Source of the DNA: Pseudeuparius sepicola | Taxonomy: Eukaryota; Arthropoda; Insecta; Coleoptera; Anthribidae | Direction of reading: 5' to 3' | DNA length: 64,000 bases | NCBI GenBank assembly: GCA_963920635.1 | Contig: OY987300.1 | Span: 62,162,915-62,226,914, forward strand | In this document: piece after piece, positions 1 to 11,206 of the stretch | Layout: every line of letters starts with the position of its first letter | Position numbering within the stretch: the first letter of the stretch is position 1 | Made by a program: the position numbers and the translations under genes | Notes under the pieces: model-generated | The model's database searches: none | What the model was told of the DNA's origin: nothing | Seen by the model: only the letters and a program-made list of their open reading frames with translations

Positions 1-3000
1 ATTTTTGTAGTAGAGTACACAATATTACTCTGCGAATTCTCTAGGAAATTGTCCTTACAGAATAATTTAGAACATGTTCTAAATTTTGACAGAATCGGAG
101 GGAGAACGTAACGTGCGCATTAGGGCGATATTTGCTAAAATCATTTTGGTGCAAAGTAGATATCTACGTAACTTTCTAGGATTTAGCAAAATTCTAAATT
201 AAAAATGAGAGAGGTTTCTTACGTATTTGTCTGGATATACATTCCCTTCCATACCTACTCAAAAGTATAAAGCTAAGTAGGTATATTAAATTTCCTTTCA
301 GAAATGGAAACTTGAATATTGGATATTTGGAAGTATCTAAATATAAAATATTATCACTTCCGATTTTCTTTGTACTTGTAAGAAAAAATACCACTTACTA
401 TTATTCAATATATCGAATGTGTTTTAAAAAATTATACGTCATAGAAATGCTGTCGGATGACAGGTCTACTTTGATTCTTTTGCTAAAAATTTAAAACGCA
501 CAAAAATTATATATAGTACCTAGTCTTAGGCTTCTTTTTAGTTGCTCGTATATGTAAGCTCATACGAAATCCACATACATACATATATGAAAAAATTTTG
601 GCTTTACAACTTTGATGCATTATATTCCATAAAAGCGAGTAAAATTGTGCATTCAAATGCAAAGAAACAAAAAGTAAACGAATATTCAAACGTTTTTGTC
701 TGAAATATATATCCTCTAAAATGCGTAGTTTTTGAGTAAAACGCAAAAAACAGCGAAAAAACACAAAAATTCGTGCATTTTCATTCTCGCTTCTGAACGC
801 TAAGCCATGGGGGACTTGTTTATGAACACTTTTTTGCAATGTCAAAACCTAATTTTTCCACCCGGTTGAGTTGCTGTAGTTTTTGCAGTCGAAAAATTTA
901 ATTCCGGTGGACTATTGATTTAATTTTTGATTGGCAAATTGCCGGACTTTATTTAGTTCTTTATTTACGCAAAGAGAAGCGTGCTTGCCTTATATCTCGG
1001 CAATGAATAAAATTTTGGATGAATCTCGGGCATTATAACCCGTTTAAAGCTACGCATGTAGTATCCGTAGAACAAAGGCCTCGGAATAGTATCTTCACGC
1101 TACGGGCTTTAAACGCCTACCTAACGCCTTTGATACATAAATAACTACGTATGAAATATTTTAAAATAAGGTTACGATTTTTATGAAGTGTGGCAACATT
1201 ATGCAGGCTTTTTAAAACTATTTAAAATTCATTAAAAAATAACTTCAGAGGAGTGTTGCACGGGTTCAACTTTACCCAATTTAGTGTTGCTATACTTGCA
1301 AAAACAACAAAGAACAGTAATAATCGGGGGAAGATTTTTAGGTTTTCTAGCAACCCCATGGTAAGCTCATTGATGAAAATGCACCATCAATTCATACAGT
1401 AAACTCATGCCCTATGAAAATTTCAAGAACTTTAAATTTTAAACCTTTCATTGCAGCCTAATGATAAGTTAGAGGAGTGTAGCTCTGAGCCATATTCAGA
1501 GTCTGTAATGAAACTTCCTCTGAGGTAACTGTACTTCACAATCGTATGTAGATTTTCTGACATATTCATAAAAAACATTAAAAAATTGAAATTCTTCCTT
1601 CTTTTTGCAAACGTTCGGCAGCGCCCATCCGCCATTCTGACTTTAAAAGGATAATTCTAGTATTGTCCAATATTCGGGTTTTAGCCGTAACATAATATAT
1701 ATCAGAATATGTTCTTGACTTGACTCAAGGTATACCTACCTACATACTCCTCAAAGTTACTAAATGTAATTTATAGCTACGATATTGTAGATATTTAGAA
1801 GCGCTGCACGTAGTCCCTAGATTTTTCCCTTATGTATCATTTTCTTTGGAATAAGGCTATTTACAGAACGGCCTTTCCGGTAGAATTATTGCTGAGTAAA
1901 GGGTAACACAAGTCCATAAGGAAGTTAAGCAAACAAGAAAGTACCTAAAGCTCTATAATAAGGCGTGAGTTGTTTCATAAAAGAACGTTTAATTATTCGA
2001 AAATCCAAATTAAATTTCCGGAACAAATAGTCCAAATAAAGAGAGATTTGTAGAATAAAATGATTCGTATAAATCGATGCATACATTTGCTGCGTTCTTG
2101 GGGTAATAAAATAGAACAGAGTCTAATCAAATACTTACGTTTTTCTCTAGGTAACCCTTTCTTGAAAATTATTTTTAATGGAATTCCAAAGAAATTATAA
2201 AATTCTATGTGTATATCTACACACAGTTCCTTACTAATAAACTTAGGTCAAATGTCAAAAGATTTCGCGAACAGGATTCGTGGATAATGAAAAGTTGGTA
2301 CATTATGTTATCAGTAAGTAATAAATTTTGGATATATTTAGATATTTTCATTTTTATACTAAACTTTTATGTTAACCACTGCAATGAAATATTCTCTTCG
2401 ATCTTCTACCTTTCCGAATCCGTACGGTTCTTCTGAGGGTTTCCTTGTAAAATTGGCTCTTTTGTTATATGGCTATATGGGTTTGGGAGCCCTTGCTGAA
2501 AATACCCAGGGGGTTCATAGCACAATTTTTGTACGTAATAAAGGCTGCAAATATTAGGGATATGCCTCTGTGAGATGTTGCCGAGTCAAATGATGAAATT
2601 TGCTAATATGCCAACCATAATGTACTTCAACAGAATATATATTCGTATATATATGCCTGTTACTTGATAATTATCTACAGAGTGTATCGCTTAAGAGTGA
2701 AACAACCTTATTTAAAACTTCTTTAATTTTTAACCGACGAGAACGATATTTTTACCAAAGGTAGATGGCACTGTTGCCTACTTATTTCCAAAAAATTAGT
2801 TGCCTATTCCAAAGTCAAAGTCCCCTGCGATGCCACATAATATTCGTCCAAGTAAAACTTTTAAGATAGTTTAAAAGGACTTTAAAGCGCCTGGAAATAG
2901 ACCCAGTAATTAACAATATCCACTTGATTTTCATTGCTGGAATAACAAAAATACCATTAGCTAATATGTTTATAGTACAGGTTGTACCAAATTCATTGCC

Positions 3001-3296
3001 CCAGGGTTACTACCGACGAACAAAAAAGAAAAATCATTCTGCTTTATGGATAGCTAGTAAATGGGCCGTGATACAGAAGAGATTTCGTTTTCATAAAAAT
3101 AAGGAAAATTGGGATGCGACCTGCGTCGATATTATTTAGGTATCCAGAAACAAACCTATATTGAGTTGAGTTTTAAATTATTGCAATTTTTCTTAGTTTC
3201 AAGCAATCATAAAGTGAAAAATATACCTAGTATATAATTACGTGCCCAAAGATATGACTTAATGATATTTGGCTGTGATTATATTTAATAATTAAA
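1..3296. other. AT-rich stretch without recognisable gene
   Basis: Only short open frames with no recognisable domain or plausible splice structure are present on either strand. The longest (507-845, minus, 112 codons) has low-complexity, basic composition and no family signature. No mobile element with readable ends was identified. It could be intron of the gene whose first exon lies near 9.3 kb on the minus strand, but no exon of such a gene was seen. Confidence 0.5.
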
Positions 3297-4190
3297 GGGC
3301 GGAATATATGCAAATTGCATATAATATAATATGCATTATTTGCATATTTTATTCAATTTCGCAAAACATTGCATATTTCTGGAAAAACTATATTTTTGTG
3401 CATATTTGCATGTTTTTCCTATACTTATTTATAGATTAAGATATAACCAAGATGATGAGAGCCCAGCGACAACTCGCAGTGTGTAGTGCAAAGTCAAGAA
3501 ATCCTGAAAAATGCGGATGCAGCTAACCAACTTGTTTTTATTAAAGAAATTTCAACTTAACTTTAAATTGATTTAATTTTAGTTTTATAACAGATATAAT
3601 TCTTTCATTAGAAAGTAGAAATTTAGGTTTAAGAGGATAGGTTGATTTTGTTCAAACATTTTCCGCTAAATGTAGAAAGGTGATGTAGGTATTAAAGTTA
3701 GAAGCTCTACTGTTGAAGAATGAAGGGTTCAAATCTTTAATGGCAGTAAAGAGTATTTTTGATGGTAAATCATCCAACGAAGTTGCACCTTGGCCATATA
3801 CCTTACTACCCAAATTAAGATATATTGTCCTATTACATCGGCAGATGTTGAGAGAAACTTTTCTATATATAAACATATTTTTACCGACAGAAGGCAAAGA
3901 TTTTTATTGGAAAACTTTGAAAAGTATTTAATCATAAATTCCTACTAGGTATACAATTTCAAATTAAAATGATTTTATAATTCTGCTTTAATATAGGTAT
4001 TTTATGTATTTGTTTTCCTTTCATTTTTCTTAAAATAAACCCTTTCTCTAAAATCAGTTTTAGTGCTTTTTTTTAAGTATTTGTACATATAATATAAATG
4101 CATATTATTGCATATTTGGCCAAATAAATGCATATTATTGCATATTTTAAATAAAAATGATGCATATATATGCGCGTATTTCGATTGAAA
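3297..4190 (+). mobile_element. Decayed hAT-like element with transposase C-terminal relic
   Basis: The copy begins with AAAGGGCGGAATATATGC and contains many TGCATATT-type motifs at both ends. Between 3460 and 3940 lie frameshifted pieces of a protein ending in a hAT-like dimerisation region. A second copy near 15.6 kb reads through part of the same region and contains ITSADVERSFSIYR, a typical hAT C-terminal signature. Here the frame breaks between LLPKL and the ADVER part, so it is a dead relic. CGGBP1-like proteins of insects share this ancestry, so a domesticated cousin elsewhere in the genome is conceivable. Confidence 0.65.
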
Positions 4191-4234
4191 TTATTTAATA
4201 AAATTATGACTCATTGCTGTTTATCTTTGAAGTA

Positions 4235-4731
4235 GGGTACTTGACAATATTTTTAAACGTGGCAACCTTTGTGCCTGTCAGAAGAAACGTCATTGCCAAT
4301 GTTGCAGGTGCCCGTTTGCAATAATTCGTGGAACAAAGGCAAATTTTACTTGAACATAATATACGACAATTATTCAGACTTCAATAATGCGTAAATATTC
4401 ACCAAAACATTTGCAGAAAAACGCGACAGAATATTTACGCAAAAACACTTCTTCATGGGGTCTGACGTTATATTTTTAAATTTCAACTTTCCTTGCAACT
4501 TTCACCGCAGAGCAAGGTTATATCTCAGAATACTTCAGTGGTATCGCTATGTTGCCAAATTGCCTTTTTAAAACACTTGTGACGTCATATATGTGCTTTC
4601 CCGCCAAAATTTCCAAGGAAGTATAAAAAATTGCAAATTACGCAAATATTCTTTTTAGAAATAGTCGTAGGGTCTTATGCAAGTGTCCAGGAAATTGTTT
4701 TATCAAATTTGTAAAATTGCGTCAAGTACCC
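4235..4731. mobile_element. Short inverted-repeat element (MITE), about 0.5 kb
   Basis: The ends are complementary: GGGTACTTGAC on the left and GTCAAGTACCC on the right. There is no coding capacity. The superfamily is not clear because the target duplication cannot be fixed. Confidence 0.55.
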
Positions 4732-5358
4732 TGTTGTAAATAAAATGTTTTAGGGAAGCTTTTGGTGGCACGGACTTCATAAATAGAAAATTGAATGTAC
4801 TTTTTGAGAAGCACAAAAGATACTAAGGTGTGTGTTTTTATGGGTTTTTAAATCGTATATTTGGAATTTGTTCAAAATGTGTACTGTCCTGAAGGTGACT
4901 ACAGAAACAAAAAACAGATCTTCGCTTCACTCCACTCAATTTTCACAGCAACCGGTTGCAGGTGCCTAGCAACAACAGCAAAAGCAGCAGAGCCAACGGC
5001 CCAATCAAATGTAAACTGAGTGAAAAATCCCTAAAGCCCAATGAACAATAAACAAATTCAATCACGTTATACCATCCTTATTGCTGGTTAGTTTCCTTTT
5101 ATTGGATTTTAGTGCTTTTCTTTTAAAGTTTACTTTTTCCGGATAATAATTAAGATTTGTTTCATGTTTTTCATGTAATTATTGGATTTTTTATTAACTC
5201 TTATAGTAGTTTCTATCGTAGGAATATAAAGGTCCAAAAAGTTTTAAATCTACAGGAATTTAATAAAAAGCTCAGTAATTGCTCCAGAATCGGGTTTTAT
5301 GGATATAATAATGTTCTTATGGTCTTTTATTACACTTGGACACGAATGGTAATATGTA

Positions 5359-6214
5359 CAGTGGGTCCCAGGATAAGTGAAACGAGAGGTGTAAAAGGCC
5401 AAAAATTTTCGAGTTCAAATTTGGCCATTTGGGGTCCAGGCCTGCCTGCCTAGAAAATAATTTTCACCATATTTTTAATTTTCAAAAATAAAGTATGCCT
5501 TGACAGGAACGATTTATTTATTTTCTGTGTAGGTTAAGTGCCCTTTTTCGACAAGATATCGAAAAATTTCATTGGAAAAAGTTGCTGAGAATTGAAAATT
5601 ATGTCCCTGTGCCAATTTTCAAAATAATTGGCCTACTTTGATTTTCGTCCATTTTATTTCCTATAGGTTGTTGAACTATCCTTGTCGTTTAAAATATGGA
5701 AAAATTTTATTAGAAAAAGTTGCTTAGAATTGAAAGCTATGACTCTGTGTCAATTTTCAAAATAATTGGCGTACTTTGATTTTCTTTTTCTTAAAGACAT
5801 TATTTCAAACTAATCATAGTAGGCCGATTGAGTCCAAATTTCGCATTCTTGCATACCTTTTTATTCTGAATAACTTCTAAAGAAATTTTTCGATATTTTA
5901 AATGACAAGGATAGTTAACCTACTTATAGGAAATAAAGTGGACAAAAATCAAAGTAGGCCAATTATTTTGATAATTTTCAATTCTCAGCAACTTCTTCTA
6001 ATGAAATTTTTCGATATCTTGTCGAGAAAGGGCACTTAACTTACATAGAAAATAATTAAGTCGTCCCTGTCAGGGCCTACTTTATTTTTCAAAATTAAAA
6101 ATATGGTGAAAATTATTTTCTAGGCAAGCAGGCCTGGACCCCAAATGGCCAAATTCGAACTCGAAAATTTTTGGTCTTTTACACCTCTCGTTTCACTTAT
6201 CCTGGGACACACTG
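5359..6214. mobile_element. Long fold-back element with CAGTG ends and TA target
   Basis: The left end reads CAGTGGGTCCCAGGATAAG and the right end is its near complement, ending CCTGGGACACACTG. Both are flanked directly by TA. The arms of roughly 400 bp pair over most of their length, so the single strand would form one long hairpin. There is no coding capacity. The TA duplication and CAGTG start fit a Tc1/mariner-type non-autonomous element. Confidence 0.85.
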
Positions 6215-6381
6215 TATAACGTAAGTATACAGACCGTTCAAAATTTGAAGTTTGATCGAAATGTGCAGTACCTATCCGCTGAAAGTGTTAAATAAAGCAA
6301 TCAAAACATTAACTAATTTCTTTCACCTTAAAATTATGATATAATGTTACACATATAAAGTCTGCTTCATGTTGGGCATAT

Positions 6382-6384
<3 letters not shown>

Positions 6385-6446
<62 letters not shown>
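6385..6446. repeat. (TA)n microsatellite, about 62 bp
   Basis: Uninterrupted AT/TA dinucleotide run. Confidence 0.95.
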
Positions 6447-6450
<4 letters not shown>

Positions 6451-6811
6451 ATATTTCAGATCATGATGTCTGGCTCACTCAAAATATCTGACAGAAAAAA
6501 TCGTTGGCGGCTGCGATCGATAGCTCTTCCGAGCGGCCTTCCTTTGTTATGATGAAAGTTGCTGCCCATGGCCACCTAATGAAAACTATGGCAAACAATA
6601 AAAAAAAACAAAATATTTAAACCACTGTCACTTTTTTATTTCTAGAGGTACAGAAAAAAGTTTAATATAAAGTTTGTTTGCAACAACTGTGAGAATACAA
6701 CTATTGTTTCAATTTTGAAATATTAGACAAGATTAACTTTGGGCTCTCTTGGGATCAAAAATTAATTATCTGAAAAAAATTAATCGACGTATTTTTATCA
6801 AGCAAAATATA

Positions 6812-8073
6812 CCATTTCATTTGATATGTCACACTTGCCAGTTTGTTCCGTATTTACTATAAGAAATTAAGAAAAATAATTGTAATATTTGTGATTTGCA
6901 GAAGGTCCAGTTACCCATGAAAATAACAAATCGATTATGACGCTAAATTAAAGTAGACACAGTAGGATTGCTTTTTATTTGTTGGTTGGCATTTTGTAAA
7001 AAATAAAAATACCTACCTACTCTTGTGTTTATTAAGATTTATCAAAAATTCCACAGCACTCATGACCGGTATAAAGGTTCATAAAAATTCAGCATTTTGA
7101 GATGGTCCAGAGAAAAATACCCTGTATATTCTTGTATTGAATCTTTGCACACCAACACTTTGAGGGGTCCTGGTGATCGTTCAACCGTTTCTAAGTAATT
7201 CAATGGCACACTCGACTCGCCAGATGCCTATAAAATTCTTATTTTGTTCAACTTTGACTCCCTGCAGAATGGAACCCCTGTATATTTTTTGTATAAATTT
7301 GGTTTATGAGGGAGTTTAGATGTGTCTTGATTAACGTTATGGTGTCAGATTTTAAATAAAAGCATGCCTCATATGTTTTTTCGAAAAACGCACCCCTTTA
7401 AAAAATCGCAGTAGGCCACGATTTCGCAGCAAGGTCAAACCAATACTTTGCAAATGATGAACTTTCAGGGACATATCTATATAAAAAATGCACCCGTTCA
7501 ATTCCCTCAGCTTACTTAGACTTTTAGGGGTGCTAACAAGAAAAACGGGACACCCTGTAGAATTGTTATTTTAAATAATAAAAAAATGCGAAATTCTTAC
7601 ATTATTTATTGTCTTTTATGAAAATAAATTAAAAATACTTAATATTTTCAATTTAACATAACACTTAACAGGTAGGTAAAGCCATATAGCAATAATCCTA
7701 AAAATGAAATAATAAAATGTTGTACCTACTATTATCTACAATACAATATATGCTCAGTGAATACTATACAGTGAATAATATTTAACCTTTTCCTCATCTG
7801 AATTTCAGCTGCTGGATATTTCAAATAATCTCATTTTTTAGTATCACACATTTTGCGGATCTGTTGAGTGAACTCACCTGTTTAGGTAACCCCATTTGCA
7901 AAATTCCAATAGGGATGTCATCACCAACGTCATAACGCTATCATTGCATATTTATTTTCATGGGTAAATAGATCTTAAGTCAACCACAAATATTACCAAT
8001 ATATATATATTCTTAAATTTTTAAAGTAAATACAGAACAAACGGGCAAGTGTGACACTTCAAATAGAATGGGG
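6812..8073. mobile_element. Inverted-repeat element about 1.3 kb, with a nested CCCTGTA-family copy
   Basis: The left arm (6812-6960) contains TGTCACACTTGCCAGTTTGT, and the right arm (about 7930-8073) carries its complement around ACAAACGGGCAAGTGTGACA. A piece related to the right half recurs at 12.22-12.43 kb in the opposite orientation. The middle (about 7045-7560) is a copy of another family, recognised by CACACCAACACTTTGAG, a CCCTGTATATT motif and GGTGTCAGATTTTAAATAAA. Outer boundaries are approximate. Confidence 0.6.
7045..7560 (+). repeat. Copy of an interspersed family with CACCCTGTA end (copy 1)
   Basis: Characteristic segments in order are CACACCAACACTTTGAG, a conserved block around the word GCCAGATGCCT, TGCAGAATGGAACCCCTGTA, GGTGTCAGATTTTAAATAAA, and a final ACACCCTGTA. 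The same blocks recur at 16.9-17.3, 28.8-29.1 (reverse), 30.0-30.25 and 48.0-48.3 kb. Confidence 0.65.
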
Positions 8074-8832
8074 TAGAAGAGTCCAAACTTAATCCACACA
8101 TCAAAACTTATGTCTAATGTCATATGTATTAATAAAAAATTTACAGCAGATTGAAAATTTGGAATTTTTCCGCCAATCTTCTTACTTCACAGTGTATTGA
8201 AATAAAGCGAGTGTTTGAGAAAACTATTGAAACTACATAAATTTTTCATCAAATATGACGAAAATTTCAGTTGGGATTTTTTTTTCGTAAACAGTCGCTT
8301 TAATGCGAAATTTAATAATAGAAATGCGTGTAGGCAAGAGAGGAACTAAAATCGAATTTATTTATGTAGCTTCATTAAAATTCATTTGAATGAAGTGTTT
8401 AGAAAAAAAATAAAAAACAAAGTATTTTCTAGAGATCTGAAATTTTTTCTATACAACAATTTTTCGAAATTTTTACAAATAATGCCATTTTCGACTTTAT
8501 TTAAATGTCAAATTTGATAGATGAAGAAAATTACCTGATTGCTATTGAGCACGTCCTTTGACATCCCTTTTTAAGCAAAAACAATTGATTACAACACAAT
8601 TTACTTAAATCGAATAGTAAAAAAATTCATATGATGCGGACTTTATTTTTTATGTGACACTGTAATAATAATAAGTATAATAATAAAAGCATTATTTACC
8701 ACATTGCTACTTATTACAGCATGTTAACTAAATACATAGCATTTTTATTCTATTTGTTGTATATTCTGACTTATAGGCACATTAAAACGAACGAAATTTA
8801 ACATAAAATTATAGCATATAAATTAACTCATA

Positions 8833-8920
8833 TGGTTTATTTGCTTAGAGGCCTCGGCAACTAAATTCCACATTCGTTATAAACATTTGAACTTCATTGC
8901 CTTGGTACACAAATAACTAT
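8833..8920 (+). repeat. Decayed half of the hairpin-ended 610-bp element
   Basis: The loop-proximal words GAGGCCTCGGCAACTAAA and the terminal words CCTTGGTACACAAATAACTA match the hairpin end of the element found intact near 21.1, 32.0, 47.4 and 50.7 kb. Only one arm and the loop remain, and it is more diverged than the other copies. Confidence 0.6.
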
Positions 8921-9169
8921 TTTCTTCAAATTGACTTTTTACTTTTGTTCTGAATTTTGCTAAACTTTTAATACTCGTAATATTGATTGTCAGATCATTA
9001 AAATCTCTAAATCCTTTATACATGTAGGTAAGAACTGGTATTGCCAAAAATTTGACTTTGGCAATATTACTTTTAAGTAAATCTTTCCCTGAAATTTTCA
9101 GAATCAAGATATATTTTTTATTTTAAAAGCAAAAATGAAGTTTTATATAAACAAACAAAACCTAACGTG

Positions 9170-9600
9170 ACTGTTCTGTCGCGCACGGTCTCGAAGCAAA
9201 TAAAGGCGGTCGCGCGGGGCCTCCCGCTCCACTCACCTTGCGCGGCAACAGCGACCGGCTGCTGCCGACCGCCGCAGCAGAGGCCGAGCAGCAGCAGCAG
9301 CAGCGGCGGCAGCAGGGGCGGCGGCGGCGGCGGCCGCCCGCGCCGCAGCGCCATGCGGCGGTCACTGGACGGCGGAGCGGCGGCGGCGGCGACGCTCGCG
9401 GGCGTCGGGACGGCGGCTGTCGGCGGCGGCTCTCCGCTCTGCCATGCTGGCGCGCACTGCCGCCGCCGTCGCGGCGCCGCCGAGTAACGGACGCCAGCAC
9501 AAACGGGGGAGACCGCGCGGAGGGCGACGGCGCCGCGACGCACCGCCGGCCAACCGCGGGGCCGCCTGGAGACGCGGCACCAGCAGGTGAGTCATCAAAA
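9170..9600. promoter_or_regulatory. GC-rich CpG island, likely promoter and first-exon region
   Basis: About 430 bp, very rich in G+C and CpG, in an otherwise AT-rich window, with many CGG/CCG and CAG/CTG runs. Donor-like sites face both ways (minus at 9236, plus near 9588), which would suit a divergent promoter. It is flanked on both sides by halves of the same hairpin element. Confidence 0.5.
9237..9354 (-). CDS. Predicted first coding exon of a secreted or membrane protein (unidentified)
   Basis: On the minus strand, an ATG at 9354 opens a 39-codon exon. It starts MALRRGRPPPPPP, continues through a six-leucine run and ends GGRQQPVAVAAQ, which reads as a signal peptide. It then meets a strong donor, CAAG/GTGAGTGG, at 9237/9236. 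The exon sits in the only strongly GC- and CpG-rich island of the window (about 9170-9600), typical of a promoter-proximal first exon. The leucine run is encoded by CTG repeats. The frame is open further upstream, so an earlier ATG at 9543 is possible, but the signal-peptide pattern favours 9354. No following exon was recognised, so the protein family is unknown. The plus strand also has an open frame here and a donor-like CAG/GTGAGT near 9587, so a plus-strand transcript is the alternative. Confidence 0.5.
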
Positions 9601-10006
9601 GGAGGCCCGCGTCTGGTTGGCTATTTTGAAATTTTTAATATCTAATAAAATGAAAGTATGCTGGTGAACTGGATTGGACTCGATTGGTAAATTTGTACAC
9701 CCAGATTGATGTGTGCGGCACCGTTGCAATGACAAGGCCCGGCAGCTGAAAGCGACGAGTCATCCAAGGGAGGTAAACTTAAGGCGCCAAGTTCAAATTT
9801 CAAGATGCCAACTTGGTAAATTTGGTAAAAATCACTTTAAAATGATTGTTTACATATATAGCTCATGGTTTTACAACACGGATAATAGTCTACGAGAGTG
9901 AAAGTCACATTTTCAAGGGCTTTTAGTGCATTTAAATATCTACCGGTAAAATTTTCGTAAATGCCAATTATTTCTTATGTGCGTGCCTAGATACAACTAG
10001 GCACGA

Positions 10007-10073
10007 TAGCAACTAAACTCCACATGAGTCATAAAAAGTTGAACTTCAGTGCCTTGGTACATAAATAACTATT
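10007..10073 (+). repeat. One arm of the hairpin-ended 610-bp element
   Basis: It carries CTCCACATGAGTCATAAAAA, then CTTCAGTGCCTTGGTACATA, nearly identical to the right arm of the intact copies. The other arm and the body are absent. Confidence 0.75.
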
Positions 10074-10425
10074 TAATCACTTTATTCTGAATCACTGCTG
10101 TTTTACCACCTTACTAATAAAACTCTACTCCAATATTACTAAAAAACACAGTCCAACACGCAAAAAACACAACAAGCTTTCTTTAAAACAGGAAAATCGC
10201 CAAACAAGTAATAACCGTAAACAACTACAAAAAGCTATCTACCTGCGATGACGTAGTTACGTTTCGCGTCGCCAGCTGGCAGGCCTTTATCATTGCGACG
10301 GTGCCGGTGTGTGTCTATGAAAATAAAGGAACATCTGTTTCCTCTTTGGTTTGCATCGGCAATTGGTCAAGATTGAATCGAGAGGAATAGTACGGTCTAT
10401 AGAGGAAAGTTGCCTAAGTTGATGC

Positions 10426-11198
10426 CAGTGGCGGCTCGACCATAGGTCCATAGGGTCTGTGGGGGCTAGAGCCCCCCAATAGAAAATGAGAAAAAAAAGT
10501 CTGCTAGTGCTATATTCTATAGTTTACCTCCTTGTTCCTTCCTGCAAAGCCCGCCGCCGATAATATACTAAGTACCATTTAAACGCCCGAAAAGGATACC
10601 TTATACTAACGTAAGATCGTCGCTTGGCGGCTACGAATAGCTATTTGAGCCGCGATTCCGCGAGGAAAGGGACGATTGTAGCATAAGAGAGGGCTCTTGC
10701 TTCTCTAGCCCCAGTCCCAGCCGGTCAAGTGCCACGCACCGCGTCCTTTACAAAACTTCTTTCGGTGCCTCGCATGTTCTATGGAACCAAAATGAAAAAC
10801 AGTGTGCAGGACATTTTGAAAATTAAGTTTTTAAGACTTTTATTGACAGAAAAGTTGAAATAAAGACTCTTGGGAGACCAACTATTATCTCAACCAGAAA
10901 AAGTTCAAAGTCCCAATTTTTCGCGACACTTTTATAGAAATGTGTACGACAAGATCAAGTGGACAAATTAAATGCACTGTTTTGCGTTATTAACTTCCTA
11001 AAAAACGGCAATTATTGTTTTATGCACCTTTTATATTAATTATTATGCAAAAATACGTAATTTCTACTAAAAATAAAAAATGAAAAAGCCTATGCCAAAA
11101 GTAGGTAGGTACCCACCCATTTTATATTACTTGACCATGGAGTGTGTTCTTTTCAAAACGTAGCCCTCCCCCGTGCATTAACCCACGAGCCGCCACTG
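10426..11198. mobile_element. hAT-type non-autonomous element, 773 bp, with 8-bp target duplication
   Basis: The terminal inverted repeats are CAGTGGCGGCTCG and CGAGCCGCCACTG. They are flanked by a perfect direct repeat GTTGATGC at 10418-10425 and 11199-11206. An 8-bp duplication with CAGTGGCG-type ends is diagnostic of hAT elements. There is no open frame, so it is non-autonomous. The perfect duplication suggests a fairly recent insertion. Confidence 0.92.
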
Positions 11199-11206
11199 GT
11201 TGATGC

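Noticed and set aside
9118..9543. 141-codon minus open frame taken as one uninterrupted protein
   Set aside because: A strong splice donor at 9236 cuts it after the signal peptide, and the downstream part reads as AT-rich intron sequence.
9238..9645. 135-codon plus-strand frame in the GC island
   Set aside because: Arg/Gln/Ala-rich product typical of an antisense shadow in CGG/CAG repeats; kept only as an alternative in the exon entry.
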